Shown in pieces: positions 53,757 through 62,170 of a DNA stretch of 64,000 nt; within the stretch, counting starts at the first letter, position 1, and every line of letters starts with the position of its first letter. A model generated the notes under the pieces. That model was not told where the DNA came from and did no database searches. It saw nothing but the letters and a program-made list of their open reading frames with translations. The DNA is from Actinoplanes sp. NBRC 103695 (GTDB taxonomy: Bacteria > Actinomycetota > Actinomycetes > Mycobacteriales > Micromonosporaceae), in contig NZ_BSTL01000009.1 in the NCBI RefSeq assembly GCF_030269485.1, forward strand, positions 306,278 through 370,277. The letters run 5' to 3'. The translations under genes and the position numbers were made by a program.

Positions 53757-53899
53757 TGAAGCCCCCGGCGGAAGGCTAAGCCAATCGACGGGCAGAGAAC
53801 AGAGGTCGGCGGAATGTGATCGTCGATCTCCGGTGTGTAACTAAGAGTGATGGCCGTCCACGGTGGTCATCCGGCCACTGTGTACGGCCACACGAATGG

Positions 53900-54253
53900 T
53901 CAGCCCTTGATGCCGGTGCCGTCCGAAGCGGCCGGACGATCATGCGGCTCCACGCGGCTGACCTGCGGTTCTGTCTCGACGGCAGTCGAATCTGATCGAT
54001 CGTCGTCGACGGCCGCGGCGTTCTCGGCGGCCTCTTCGCCGGACGCGAGGGACTCCGGATCGACCTTTCCGGCGCCCTTGCTCGATGCATCGACGTTGTC
54101 GAAACTGTCGGGAAGCCGACGCAAGCGCTTATTCATGTTGCGAATCAGCAGAACAGTCGCTATGGACATCATCACGATGATGAAGAGACCCATCGGGCCG
54201 GCCAAGCCGCCCTCACGGGTGTCACCGAAGTTGTTGACTGCTACGAGGTCCAC
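53900..54253 (-). CDS. Small membrane protein downstream of mca
   Basis: This 117-residue single-pass protein has one membrane helix (GPMGLFIIVMMSIATVLLIR, about 20-40) and a long acidic cytoplasmic tail (VDDDRSDSTAVETEPQ). GTG 54253 is chosen because the family starts VDLVAVNNFGD here. It follows mca by 17 bp on the same strand. A similar membrane protein (Rv1081c) lies beside mca in mycobacteria, so the link is conserved, but its role is unknown. Confidence 0.8.
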   Translation of the reverse strand: MDLVAVNNFGDTREGGLAGPMGLFIIVMMSIATVLLIRNMNKRLRRLPDSFDNVDASSKGAGKVDPESLASGEEAAENAAAVDDDRSDSTAVETEPQVSRVEPHDRPAASDGTGIKG

Positions 54254-54270
54254 ATACAGAGAGTAACCCC

Positions 54271-55155
54271 TCAGCGGGAGGCGTACTCCGTGCCCCGGAT
54301 CCCGGCGAACAGGTCCGACTCCGGCACCGGGCTGTCGACCAGCGAACGGGCCAACTCGAAGTCCTCGGTCGGCCACACCTTCTGCTGGAGATCCAGCGGC
54401 ACCTTGAACCAGAAGCCGTCCGGGTCGACCTGGGTGGCATGCGCGCGCAGCGCGTCGTCACGGACCCCGAAGTACTCGCCGCACTCGATCCGGGTGGTGA
54501 TCTTGTCGCCGCGATCGTCGCGGTCGGCCCACCTCTCCAGCATCTCCGCGTACGGCGACTCGAGGCCCTGCTCCAGCATCCCCTCGTGCAGCGCGAGCAT
54601 GCGCGTACGGGTCCAGCCGGAGTTGTAGTAGAGCTTCAGCGGCTGCCACGGCTCGCCGAGCTCGGGATGCGCCTCGGGATCGCCGGCCACGTCGAAGGCC
54701 ACCACCGAAATCTTGTGGCACATGATGTGGTCGGGGTGCGGGTAGCCGCCGTTCTCGTCGTACGTCGTCATCACGTGCGGCCGGAACTCGCGGATGAACT
54801 TCACCAGCCGCAGCGCCGCCTCCTTGGGCTCCTGCAGGCCGAAGCAGCCCTCGGGCAGCGGCGGCAGCGGGTCGCCCTCGGGCAGGCCGGAGTCGACGAA
54901 GCCGAGCCAGTCCTGCTTGATGCGCAGGATCTCGCGGGCCCTGTCCATCTCGGCGCGCCGGATGTTGGTGATGTCGGCCAGCACCTCGGGCCGGTCCATC
55001 TTCGGGTTGAGCACACTGCCGCGCTCACCACCGGTGCACGTCGCCACGTGCACGTCGACGCCCTCGGCCACGTAACGCGCCATGGTCGCCGCGCCCTTGC
55101 TCGACTCGTCGTCCGGGTGCGCGTGCACCGCCATCAACCGCAACTGCTCCGTCAC
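54271..55155 (-). CDS. mca: Mycothiol S-conjugate amidase
   Basis: This 294-residue zinc amidase cleaves mycothiol conjugates in detoxification. The zinc motif is MAVHAHPDDESSKG (His13, Asp16). The second metal/His region is GGYPHPDHIMCH, and the long C-terminal part (TQVDPDGFWFKVPLDLQQ) separates it from MshB deacetylases. GTG 55155 has GAGGGG 7 nt upstream; the longer frame is not conserved. It diverges from the DUF4307 gene, an arrangement shared with mycobacteria. Confidence 0.95.
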   Translation of the reverse strand: MTEQLRLMAVHAHPDDESSKGAATMARYVAEGVDVHVATCTGGERGSVLNPKMDRPEVLADITNIRRAEMDRAREILRIKQDWLGFVDSGLPEGDPLPPLPEGCFGLQEPKEAALRLVKFIREFRPHVMTTYDENGGYPHPDHIMCHKISVVAFDVAGDPEAHPELGEPWQPLKLYYNSGWTRTRMLALHEGMLEQGLESPYAEMLERWADRDDRGDKITTRIECGEYFGVRDDALRAHATQVDPDGFWFKVPLDLQQKVWPTEDFELARSLVDSPVPESDLFAGIRGTEYASR

Positions 55156-55263
55156 CGAAAGACCCCTCAGGCCGGGCGTCGGAGAAGAACCGGCGCCCTG
55201 GAAGAATGAACACTGCCATTCTGGCCGATCGCTACGACAGAAAACGCACGAGAGGCGCCCAAG

Positions 55264-55686
55264 GTGAACGAGACGCGCGCCACAGCACCGGTCTTCCCGC
55301 CCGGCCGCTACGGTCACCGGCGGGCCCCCGGCATGCGCCGGCGCATCGTGCCGATCGTCTTCGGTGTCCTCATCCTGGTGGCGTCCGTGCTGCTCACCGT
55401 CCGTCTCTACGACCAGTGGGGGCAGACCGCCTACGAGTCGAAGATCGTCGGTTGGTCGAACGATTCGGACACCAGGCTGACGATCGAGTTCGACGTGCGC
55501 GTCCCGGCTGCCGGTGCGGCGACGTGCGTCCTGCGTGCCCGGTCGTACGACGGCGCCGAGGTCGGGCGGCGTGAGGTGCGGGTCGCGAACCCAGGCTCGG
55601 CAGGCTCCATCAGGGCCCGTGAGGACGTACCCACCAGCGCTCGCGCCTCCCACGGCGACGTGGTCCGGTGCCGCGCTTCGAGCTGA
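55264..55686 (+). CDS. DUF4307 membrane protein
   Basis: This 140-residue protein has one membrane helix (IVPIVFGVLILVASVLLTVR, about 28-47) and an extracytoplasmic beta-rich domain. That domain contains two cysteines (CVLRARSYDGAEVGRREVRV; VVRCRASS). The family is restricted to actinobacteria and is regularly found between mca and greA. Function is unknown. GTG start at 55264. Confidence 0.85.
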   Translation: MNETRATAPVFPPGRYGHRRAPGMRRRIVPIVFGVLILVASVLLTVRLYDQWGQTAYESKIVGWSNDSDTRLTIEFDVRVPAAGAATCVLRARSYDGAEVGRREVRVANPGSAGSIRAREDVPTSARASHGDVVRCRASS

Positions 55687-55759
55687 GGCTCGGTGCGCAT
55701 GACGCTGGTAGAGTTGGGGATTCGCTACATTCCGTTGCCCTTCACCGAGGAGATCGACC

Positions 55760-56254
55760 GTGTCCAGTTCCGAAGCGTCGAAGACCTGGCTCTCGCAGGA
55801 CGCTTACGACCGGTTGCAGGCCGAGCTCGACGAGGCGATCGCCAATCGTCCGGCCATCGCGGCGGAGATCAACGCGCGCCGGGAGGAGGGCGATCTCCGG
55901 GAGAACGGGGGCTACCACGCCGCCCGTGAGGAACAGGGCAAGGCCGAGGGCCGCATCCTCTACCTGAAGGAACTGCTCCGCACCTCCGAGGTGGGCGAGC
56001 CGCCGGCCTCCGGCAAGGTCGCGCCGGGCTCGGTGGTCACCATCTACTTCGACGACGACCAGAGCGACACCGAGACGTTCCTGCTCGGCTCACGCGAGAT
56101 CGCGTCGACCACGGACCTGACGGTCTACAGCCCCGAGTCCGCCCTCGGCGCGGCGATCCTCGACGCGAACGAGGGGCAGACCGTGACCTACACGGCCCCT
56201 TCCGGCGCGGACATCAAGGTCACCGTCGTGAAGGCGGAGCCCTACCAGGGCTAA
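55760..56254 (+). CDS. greA: Transcription elongation factor GreA
   Basis: This 164-residue GreA rescues backtracked RNA polymerase by stimulating transcript cleavage. The N-terminal coiled coil with the acidic tip (INARREEGDLRENGGYHAAR) is intact. The C-terminal FKBP-like domain covers about 85-160. GTG 55760 has GAGGAG upstream. Its TAA stop (56252-56254) overlaps the TAG stop of the converging ilvA gene, leaving no room for an intergenic terminator. Confidence 0.97.
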   Translation: MSSSEASKTWLSQDAYDRLQAELDEAIANRPAIAAEINARREEGDLRENGGYHAAREEQGKAEGRILYLKELLRTSEVGEPPASGKVAPGSVVTIYFDDDQSDTETFLLGSREIASTTDLTVYSPESALGAAILDANEGQTVTYTAPSGADIKVTVVKAEPYQG

Positions 56255-57504
56255 GGCACCTGGTAACGCGTGGCGGGGTGCTGCCCCGGCAGCATCGTGA
56301 GCTCGTATCCGCTGTCGCGCAGCGCCCCGATCAACGCCTTCGAGTGGTCCGGCCCGCGGGTCTCCACGGACAGGAACACCTCGACCTGCCCGAACGAGAG
56401 CCGCGGGTTCTGCCGGGAATGTTCCACGTCGATCACGTTCGCCCGGTACTGAGCGATCTTCGTGAGCACCCCGGCGAGCTCACCGGGCTGATCGCCGCAG
56501 CGCACCGAGAGCCGCAGGAACCGCCCCGCCGCCGCGAGACCGTGCTCGATCACCTTGAGCAGCAGCATCGGGTCGATGTTGCCACCGGACAGGATCGCCA
56601 CAATCGGCCCCGGCGTGTCCGGCCGATGCGTACGCAAAGCGGCGACCGAGGCCGCACCGGCCGGCTCGACCACCATCTTGTGCCGTTCCAGCAGCAACAG
56701 CAGCGCCGCCGACAGGTCGTCGTCGGTGACCGTCACGATCTCGTCGACCAGCTTGCTGACGTGCGCGAAGGTCAGATCGCCCGGCCGCAGCACGGCGATG
56801 CCGTCGGCGATGGTGTCGGAGGCGGTCAGCTTCTGCGGCGAGCCGGCGGCCAGCGAAGGCGGATACGACGCGGCGCCCGCCGCCTGCACCCCGATGACGC
56901 GGATGTCCGGCCGCAGCGCCTTGGCCGCCACCGCCACCCCCGACACCAGCCCGCCGCCGCCGACCGCGGTGATGATCGTGCCCACGGCCGGGCACTGGTC
57001 GAGAATCTCCAGCCCGACCGTCCCCTGCCCCGCGATCACGTCCGGATGGTCGAACGGGTGGATCAGCACCGCCCCCGTCCGCTCGGCGAACGCCTTGGCC
57101 GCCACGAGCGCGTCGTCGACGCTGTGTCCCGCGTACTCGATGGTCGCGCCGTACCCCTTGGTCGCCGTGACCTTGGGCAGTGGCGCGCCCTCCGGCATGA
57201 AGACCGTGGCCCGCGTGCCGACCAGACCCGCGGCCAGCGCAACCCCTTGAGCGTGATTGCCGGCGCTGGCGGCGACCACCCCGCGCGACCGTTCGGCCTC
57301 GCTGAGCCGGGAGATCCGGTTGTAGGCGCCGCGCACCTTGTACGACCCGGCGCGCTGCTGGTTCTCACACTTCAGAAACGTGGGCACGCCGAGCGACTCG
57401 GTCAGCGGCCGAGACTCCTCCAGCGGGGTCCGCACCACCACCCCGGCCAGCAGGTCACGCGCCTTCTCGATGTCTTCCAGCCGCACCAGATCCAGCACCG
57501 ACAT
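56251..57504 (-). CDS. ilvA: Threonine ammonia-lyase
   Basis: This 417-residue PLP enzyme deaminates threonine to 2-oxobutyrate, the first step of isoleucine synthesis. The catalytic Lys56 lies in QRAGSYKVRGAYNRIS, the substrate loop is ASAGNHAQGVALAA, and the PLP phosphate loop is AVGGGGLVSGVA. A single C-terminal ACT-like domain (about 335-417, LRLSVRCGDQPGELAGVLTK) matches the shorter single-ACT form. No leader-peptide attenuator is seen upstream. Confidence 0.95.
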   Translation of the reverse strand: MSVLDLVRLEDIEKARDLLAGVVVRTPLEESRPLTESLGVPTFLKCENQQRAGSYKVRGAYNRISRLSEAERSRGVVAASAGNHAQGVALAAGLVGTRATVFMPEGAPLPKVTATKGYGATIEYAGHSVDDALVAAKAFAERTGAVLIHPFDHPDVIAGQGTVGLEILDQCPAVGTIITAVGGGGLVSGVAVAAKALRPDIRVIGVQAAGAASYPPSLAAGSPQKLTASDTIADGIAVLRPGDLTFAHVSKLVDEIVTVTDDDLSAALLLLLERHKMVVEPAGAASVAALRTHRPDTPGPIVAILSGGNIDPMLLLKVIEHGLAAAGRFLRLSVRCGDQPGELAGVLTKIAQYRANVIDVEHSRQNPRLSFGQVEVFLSVETRGPDHSKALIGALRDSGYELTMLPGQHPATRYQVP

Positions 57505-58034
57505 GCCCCGATCGTCGCAGAACAGCCGCCGATCGGCGCTGTTCCGTGGATCACCTGCGCCTCGGTAGCCGCCGAACCTCGTCCTGCGGCCCGCGTGCGT
57601 AGGCGATCAGCCGCTCGATGGCGTGGCGAGGCGAATTCGTCGCCCGTGTGACGGCTTCACCGATGCTTCCATTACGAGGACTGCACTTGGCGTGCGACCT
57701 GAGCCGGATGGTCGCGCTTCGCCTCTTGATCTATTCGTCGCGACAAATCTCTGACGCGTCTTCGACTTTTATCGACCGGCTTCTTGACAGCGGGCTTCGA
57801 GGCGGCAGACTGGTCAGCGCAGGGCTTCTGGGGGTCGTCCGACAAGATCAGTTCGCTGGTGGAGGTCGGAAGATCTGATGGGTCCGGTGCGCCGTGCGTT
57901 CGATGACCGGCGGAGTTGTCGGTCGAGCAAGTAAATCCGCCAACGCCTTGACCTTGGCGGGACGTAATCCCGGATCGTCAACAGGGGAGTAATGGGGGTC
58001 CGGAAGCTCGCCCGGAAAGGAGGAGCAGATATAG
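57505..58034. other. Lower-GC gene-poor region upstream of the conflict-like gene
   Basis: About 530 bp with more A/T than its surroundings and no frame with convincing codon use. An 86-codon plus-strand frame (57618-57878) has no ribosome site. A small inverted repeat CCGCCAA/TTGGCGG lies at about 57937-57959. The strip is probably a relic of acquired DNA. Confidence 0.4.
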
Positions 58035-58142
58035 GTGCCGCATCGGCGGCTCCTGGAACGAAAAAGGAACTACACATCAGAAGTGATTGTAGTGATCACA
58101 TGCCGGAGGCGTTCCCTTTACCAGGGTCCTCCGGTTGATTGA
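58035..58142 (+). CDS. Possible 35-residue peptide
   Basis: A GTG frame preceded by the strong site AAAGGAGGAG about 8 nt upstream; the product is basic (PHRRLLERKRNYTSEVIVVI). Codon use is atypical. It may be a true small gene or leader peptide of the next gene, or the preserved start of a decayed one. Confidence 0.3.
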   Translation: MPHRRLLERKRNYTSEVIVVITCRRRSLYQGPPVD

Positions 58143-58291
58143 AACACCTATTCGCCGCCTCTCATGGATCTGAGCGAGTAAAGTCGCTGAGCCTTGGCAG
58201 GTGGCGCGGGCGGAAGCCCCTTCTAGCCGCACGGCAGTCTTCCCTAGCGTTCGCCGTTAGGGAGGCCTGCGCCAAAAATCGGAACCGCATC

Positions 58292-59791
58292 GTGTTTGTA
58301 AGGGTCCAGTTTCCGCTCGCCGACGTGCGAAGTTTCGGGCTGGGAGAAACCGGCCGGCTGGACAGGCCGACGTGGCCCATCCCGAAAGTCGACAATGATT
58401 TTGTCCGCAGCGTGGGCATCGTGCGCCAACGGCCTGGGGGCGGCGCGCTTCCGTGGACCGGCGAACACCTCTGCTGCGACGCGCGCGGCGCGATCAAGTT
58501 CGCACACGGTCCCGGCAAGCCGGTGCGCGGCGCGGAAGGTGGCGTTCCACTGACCCCGGCCTACCGGCGATACTTCGTCGCCGGTCCCGTGGCTCGGGTC
58601 GATCTCGGTTTCACCGTCGAACGATGGCGGGCGGAGAAGCCGATGAGTGGTACCCAGATCTTGCGTGCCGCGGCACTCAGCGTTCTGACGTTACCCATGT
58701 TCGTGCCGATGATCGCACCCAGAGCCAGGGAACTCGTGACCCTGGGGCCGGCCGTGGCCAAACGGATACTCCAGGTGACCACGTCTCTGAGGATCCCGCC
58801 GGAGCGAGTCGAGTCCTGGTGGATGACCGCGGCTCGACCGTTGATCCTCGTCGAGGATCTCTACGACGATGACCGCTATTCCGGGCTGGATGATCTCGCC
58901 TTGGCCAAACAGGGGGAGTGGCCGGCCGGCGAAGAGCCGATGATCGTGCACTACCCCCTATCGTTGAACCGGCGTGGAAGCCAGATACCCGTCTGGGCCC
59001 TCCTCTTCGACCCTCGGGTCTCGAAGGAGGAATTGCGCGCGCTCAGGCTCCACCTCTGGCGGATCCATAACGAGCGGGAGGTGCTTCGCGCGGTCCTCGG
59101 TCTCTGCCTGGACAAGAAGTTGCATCCCGCGAAGTCGGAAAGCCTTCGTGCCTACCTCGACAAGCAATCAAAAAGGTTGCGCAGGATCTCGGCGGAAGGG
59201 CTCCCGCAGCGCGCGTTGCTGGACTATGCGTACGGACTCGACGCCCTGGTCAACGAAGACGAACTGCACAGCCTTCGCGAGGTACTCGATGAGGTGGGAA
59301 GTCCCGGTCTGACGGCTTCCGTCATGCCGGCTGCCAGAGACCAGTCGAGCGGAGGTGCCGGCGGACCCGTCGGCGCCATCAATGTCCAGTACGCGATATT
59401 CGGAGGAGGAACCATGGTAACCGGTGAGAACGCGCAGAACATTCAAAATTCCGGCCCCACGGGCGCGGTGATCGGCGGCCACGCAAACGTGTCAGGCGGC
59501 AACTTTCAGGGCAGCGGAATTCAGCAAACAGACTCGGGCCCGGACATCGATCTCGACGTGCTCGCCGCAGAACTGGCGAAGCTGCGAGCCGCTCTCCGCG
59601 GCCAAGCGACCGAGCCTGAGCACGACCTGGCAATCGCCGAGGTCGCCCGGGCTGAGCAAGAGGCGAGGAAGGGTGATGCGCCCGCTGCCCGCTCGGCTCT
59701 GGCACGGGCCGGCACCTGGGCTCGCGAGGTGGCGAAACTCGCCGGAGTGCCGGTGGCGCTCGAGGTGTTCCGGCAGCTCAACGCGGGATAG
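58292..59791 (+). CDS. Unrecognised 499-residue protein, conflict-system-like architecture
   Basis: No known family is recognised with confidence. GTG 58292 is chosen because codon use becomes typical there; the frame upstream to 58139 uses rare codons. Residues 1-120 (VFVRVQFPLADVRSFGLGE, PWTGEHLCCDARGAIKFAHG) form one module. The region 125-340 is mixed helical, ending LRRISAEGLPQRALLDYAYG. A Gly/Asn/Ser-rich stretch at about 354-414 (NAQNIQNSGPTGAVIGGHAN) looks like short beta coils, and a helical C-terminus (415-499) ends VAKLAGVPVALEVFRQLN. Such linkers plus terminal helices are frequent in bacterial conflict/NTPase proteins. Residue 134 is encoded by TTA (58691-58693). It stands alone in a lower-GC patch. 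Confidence 0.7.
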   Translation: MFVRVQFPLADVRSFGLGETGRLDRPTWPIPKVDNDFVRSVGIVRQRPGGGALPWTGEHLCCDARGAIKFAHGPGKPVRGAEGGVPLTPAYRRYFVAGPVARVDLGFTVERWRAEKPMSGTQILRAAALSVLTLPMFVPMIAPRARELVTLGPAVAKRILQVTTSLRIPPERVESWWMTAARPLILVEDLYDDDRYSGLDDLALAKQGEWPAGEEPMIVHYPLSLNRRGSQIPVWALLFDPRVSKEELRALRLHLWRIHNEREVLRAVLGLCLDKKLHPAKSESLRAYLDKQSKRLRRISAEGLPQRALLDYAYGLDALVNEDELHSLREVLDEVGSPGLTASVMPAARDQSSGGAGGPVGAINVQYAIFGGGTMVTGENAQNIQNSGPTGAVIGGHANVSGGNFQGSGIQQTDSGPDIDLDVLAAELAKLRAALRGQATEPEHDLAIAEVARAEQEARKGDAPAARSALARAGTWAREVAKLAGVPVALEVFRQLNAG

Positions 59792-59806
59792 GCCGATGTC
59801 GAGGAT

Positions 59807-59837
59807 CAGGTGGGCACCCGGTGCGGGTGCCCACCTG
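59807..59837. terminator. Perfect 14-bp hairpin between convergent genes
   Basis: CAGGTGGGCACCCG (59807-59820) and CGGGTGCCCACCTG (59824-59837) pair perfectly around a GTG loop and are followed by TTTG. The msrA gene converges from the right, so it can serve both strands. Confidence 0.85.
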
Positions 59838-59847
59838 TTTGCTGAGG

Positions 59848-60507
59848 TCAGTCGGCCGCGGCGACGCCGATCGGACACGTCATGCCGTTGGGGCCGTGGT
59901 TGCAGTACCCGTACGGGTTTTTCTGACTTGAAAGGTACTGCTGGTGGTAGTCCTCGGCGAAGTAGTACTTGCCCAGCGGCGCGATCTCCGTGGTGATCTC
60001 GCCGTGGCCGGCCGCCGTCACCACCGGCTGGAAGGCCTCCAGGGACGCCTGCGCGATGCGCGCCTGCTCGTCGGTCGTGGTGTAGACGGCCGAACGGTAC
60101 TGCGTGCCGACGTCGTTGCCCTGGCGCATGCCCTGCGTCGGGTTGTGGTTCTCCCAGAACGCCTTCAACAGCAGCTCGTAGCTGATCTTCGCCGGGTCGT
60201 ACACCACCTGGACGACCTCGGCGTGGCCGGTCTTGCCGGAGCAGGTCTCCTCGTACGTGGGGTTCGGCGTGACGCCGCCGGCGTAGCCGACCGAGGTCGA
60301 GTAGACGCCGGGCAGCTGCCAGAAGATCCGCTCCGCGCCCCAGAAGCAGCCCATTCCGAAGACCGCGACCTGGTAGCCGTCCGGCCACGGGCCCTGCAGC
60401 GGGGTGCCGAGCTCGGTGTGCTTGTCCGCCACCGGCATTCCCAGCAGGCGGCCGGGGAGGGCGGTCTCAGCGGTGGGCAGGTCGAGCTTCTTGTGCCGTA
60501 GGAACAC
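59848..60507 (-). CDS. msrA: Peptide methionine sulfoxide reductase MsrA
   Basis: This 219-residue enzyme reduces methionine-S-sulfoxide in proteins. The catalytic Cys lies in FGMGCFWGAERIFW. Later conserved parts are VGYAGGVTPNPTYEETCSG, HAEVVQVVYDP, and FWENHNPTQGMRQGNDVGTQ; the resolving Cys are in NPYGYCNHGPNGMTCP. GTG 60507 (VFLRHKK) is preferred over ATG 60522 because GGAG lies 5 nt upstream and the family starts here. It follows the HIT gene by 11 bp and is probably co-transcribed. Confidence 0.94.
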   Translation of the reverse strand: MFLRHKKLDLPTAETALPGRLLGMPVADKHTELGTPLQGPWPDGYQVAVFGMGCFWGAERIFWQLPGVYSTSVGYAGGVTPNPTYEETCSGKTGHAEVVQVVYDPAKISYELLLKAFWENHNPTQGMRQGNDVGTQYRSAVYTTTDEQARIAQASLEAFQPVVTAAGHGEITTEIAPLGKYYFAEDYHQQYLSSQKNPYGYCNHGPNGMTCPIGVAAAD

Positions 60508-60518
60508 GGTCACTCCCT

Positions 60519-60956
60519 TCATCCGGTAGAGGTAACGCCGGAGGCGTCCAGTTCCTTACCGATGCGTTCGGCGAATGACGAAGCCTCGTCGTCGGAGTCG
60601 TACTTCGTTCGTGGCCAGAAGAATCCGCGAAGTCCGTCACCTTTTGTCCGGGGCACGACGTGGGCGTGCAGATGCGGCACGGACTGCGACACGACGTTGT
60701 TCATCGCGACGAATGTCCCTTTCGCCCCCAAAGCGGCGGGAACGGCAGCCGAAAGGGCCCGGACCAGGGTGAAGAAGCCGGGCAGCAGGTCAAGGTCAAG
60801 ATCTTTGAGCTCGGGTACGTGCGGCCGCGGCACCACGAGCACGTGGCCTTTAAACACCGGCCGGATGTCGAGGAACGCGACGCCGGACGGGTGGTCCGCC
60901 ACCCGGAAGGCGGGGACATCACCCGCCACGATCCCGCAGAACAGGCAAGCCGCCAT
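60519..60956 (-). CDS. HIT family nucleotide hydrolase
   Basis: This 145-residue HIT protein has the catalytic histidine triad SVPHLHAHVVPR and the upstream KGHVLVVPRPHVPEL motif. An N-terminal C-x-x-C (ACLFCGIVAG) may bind zinc. Substrates are probably dinucleoside polyphosphates or AMP-conjugates. Its ATG is only 24 bp from the metB ATG on the other strand, so promoters must overlap coding DNA. Confidence 0.93.
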   Translation of the reverse strand: MAACLFCGIVAGDVPAFRVADHPSGVAFLDIRPVFKGHVLVVPRPHVPELKDLDLDLLPGFFTLVRALSAAVPAALGAKGTFVAMNNVVSQSVPHLHAHVVPRTKGDGLRGFFWPRTKYDSDDEASSFAERIGKELDASGVTSTG

Positions 60957-60980
60957 GAGTAAAGACTAGCCTTGCCGGTC

Positions 60981-62138
60981 ATGAGCGCCGATCAGTACGG
61001 ATTCGACACGCTTGCCATCCACGCCGGGCAGGAACCGGATCCGCGGACCGGGGCGGTGGTCCCGCCCATCTATCAGACCAGCACGTTCGCGCAGGACGCG
61101 GTCGGTTCACCGCGGCTGGGGTACGAGTACAGCCGCTCCGGCAACCCGACCCGCGACGCGCTGCAGGAATGCATCGCCGCGCTCGAGGGCGGTCGTCGCG
61201 GCCTGGCCTTCGCCAGCGGGCTGGCCGCCGAGGACTGCCTGCTGCGGGCGGTCTGCCGGCCGGGTGACCACGTGGTGATCCCGGGCGACGCGTACGGCGG
61301 CACCTATCGTCTTTTCGCGAAGGTCGCCGAGAACTGGGGCCTCGACTGGACCGCCGTGCCGCTGGACGACCTGGACGCGGTCCGCGCCGCCTTCCGCCCC
61401 GGCCACACCCGGCTGATCTGGGCCGAGACGCCGACCAACCCGCTGCTGAAGATCGCCGACATCGCCGCGCTGGCCGGGATGGCGCACGAGTACGACGCCA
61501 TGCTCGTGGTGGACAACACGTTCGCCTCGCCCTACCTGCAGCAGCCGATCGCCCTGGGCGCCGACGTCGTGGTGCACTCGACCACCAAGTACCTGGGCGG
61601 TCACTCGGACGTGATCGGTGGCGCGCTGGTCGCCGCCGAGGACGGGCTGGGCGAGGAACTGGCCTTCTACCAGAACGCGATGGGTGCGGTGCCAGGCCCG
61701 TTCGACGCCTGGATCACGCTGCGCGGCATCAAGACTCTCGGCGTACGCATGGATCGGCATTGCGACAACGCCGAGCGCATCTCGCAATATCTGCTCTCCC
61801 ACCGCCTGGTGTCCGACGTGCTCTATCCGGGTCTGGAGTCGCATGCCGGACACGAGATCGCGGCCAAGCAGATGCGACGGTTCGGCGGCATGGTGTCGTT
61901 CCGGCTCGCGGGTGGCCGTGACCAGGCCATCGAGGTCTGCAACCGGGCGAAGCTGTTCATTCTCGCGGAGTCTCTGGGCGGTGTGGAGTCGCTGATCGAG
62001 CACCCGGGACAGATGACACACCTGAGTGCTGCGGGCTCAGCGCTTGAAGTCCCCTCTGATCTCGTGCGACTGTCTGTCGGCATCGAGACGCTTGAGGATC
62101 TGCTCGCCGACCTGGAGCAGGCCCTCGAGGTCTCCTGA
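60981..62138 (+). CDS. metB: Cystathionine gamma-synthase/gamma-lyase family enzyme
   Basis: This 385-residue PLP enzyme acts on O-succinylhomoserine plus cysteine to give cystathionine, or the reverse lyase reaction. The PLP Lys lies in HSTTKYLGGHSDVIGG; YEYSRSGNPTRDALQ and the Asp in VVDNTFASPYLQQP are conserved. ATG 60981 (MSADQYGF) is preferred; a GTG three codons earlier is possible. Very short spacing to the divergent HIT gene suggests a leaderless transcript. Sequence alone does not separate synthase from lyase; the mycobacterial orthologue is called metB. Confidence 0.93.
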   Translation: MSADQYGFDTLAIHAGQEPDPRTGAVVPPIYQTSTFAQDAVGSPRLGYEYSRSGNPTRDALQECIAALEGGRRGLAFASGLAAEDCLLRAVCRPGDHVVIPGDAYGGTYRLFAKVAENWGLDWTAVPLDDLDAVRAAFRPGHTRLIWAETPTNPLLKIADIAALAGMAHEYDAMLVVDNTFASPYLQQPIALGADVVVHSTTKYLGGHSDVIGGALVAAEDGLGEELAFYQNAMGAVPGPFDAWITLRGIKTLGVRMDRHCDNAERISQYLLSHRLVSDVLYPGLESHAGHEIAAKQMRRFGGMVSFRLAGGRDQAIEVCNRAKLFILAESLGGVESLIEHPGQMTHLSAAGSALEVPSDLVRLSVGIETLEDLLADLEQALEVS

Positions 62139-62170
62139 GGCCTCTCATTCCGGCAAGAACGGGATACGCG

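Noticed and set aside
57618..57878. 86-codon plus-strand frame upstream of the conflict-like gene
   Set aside because: No ribosome site, atypical codons and no recognisable motif; treated as non-coding.
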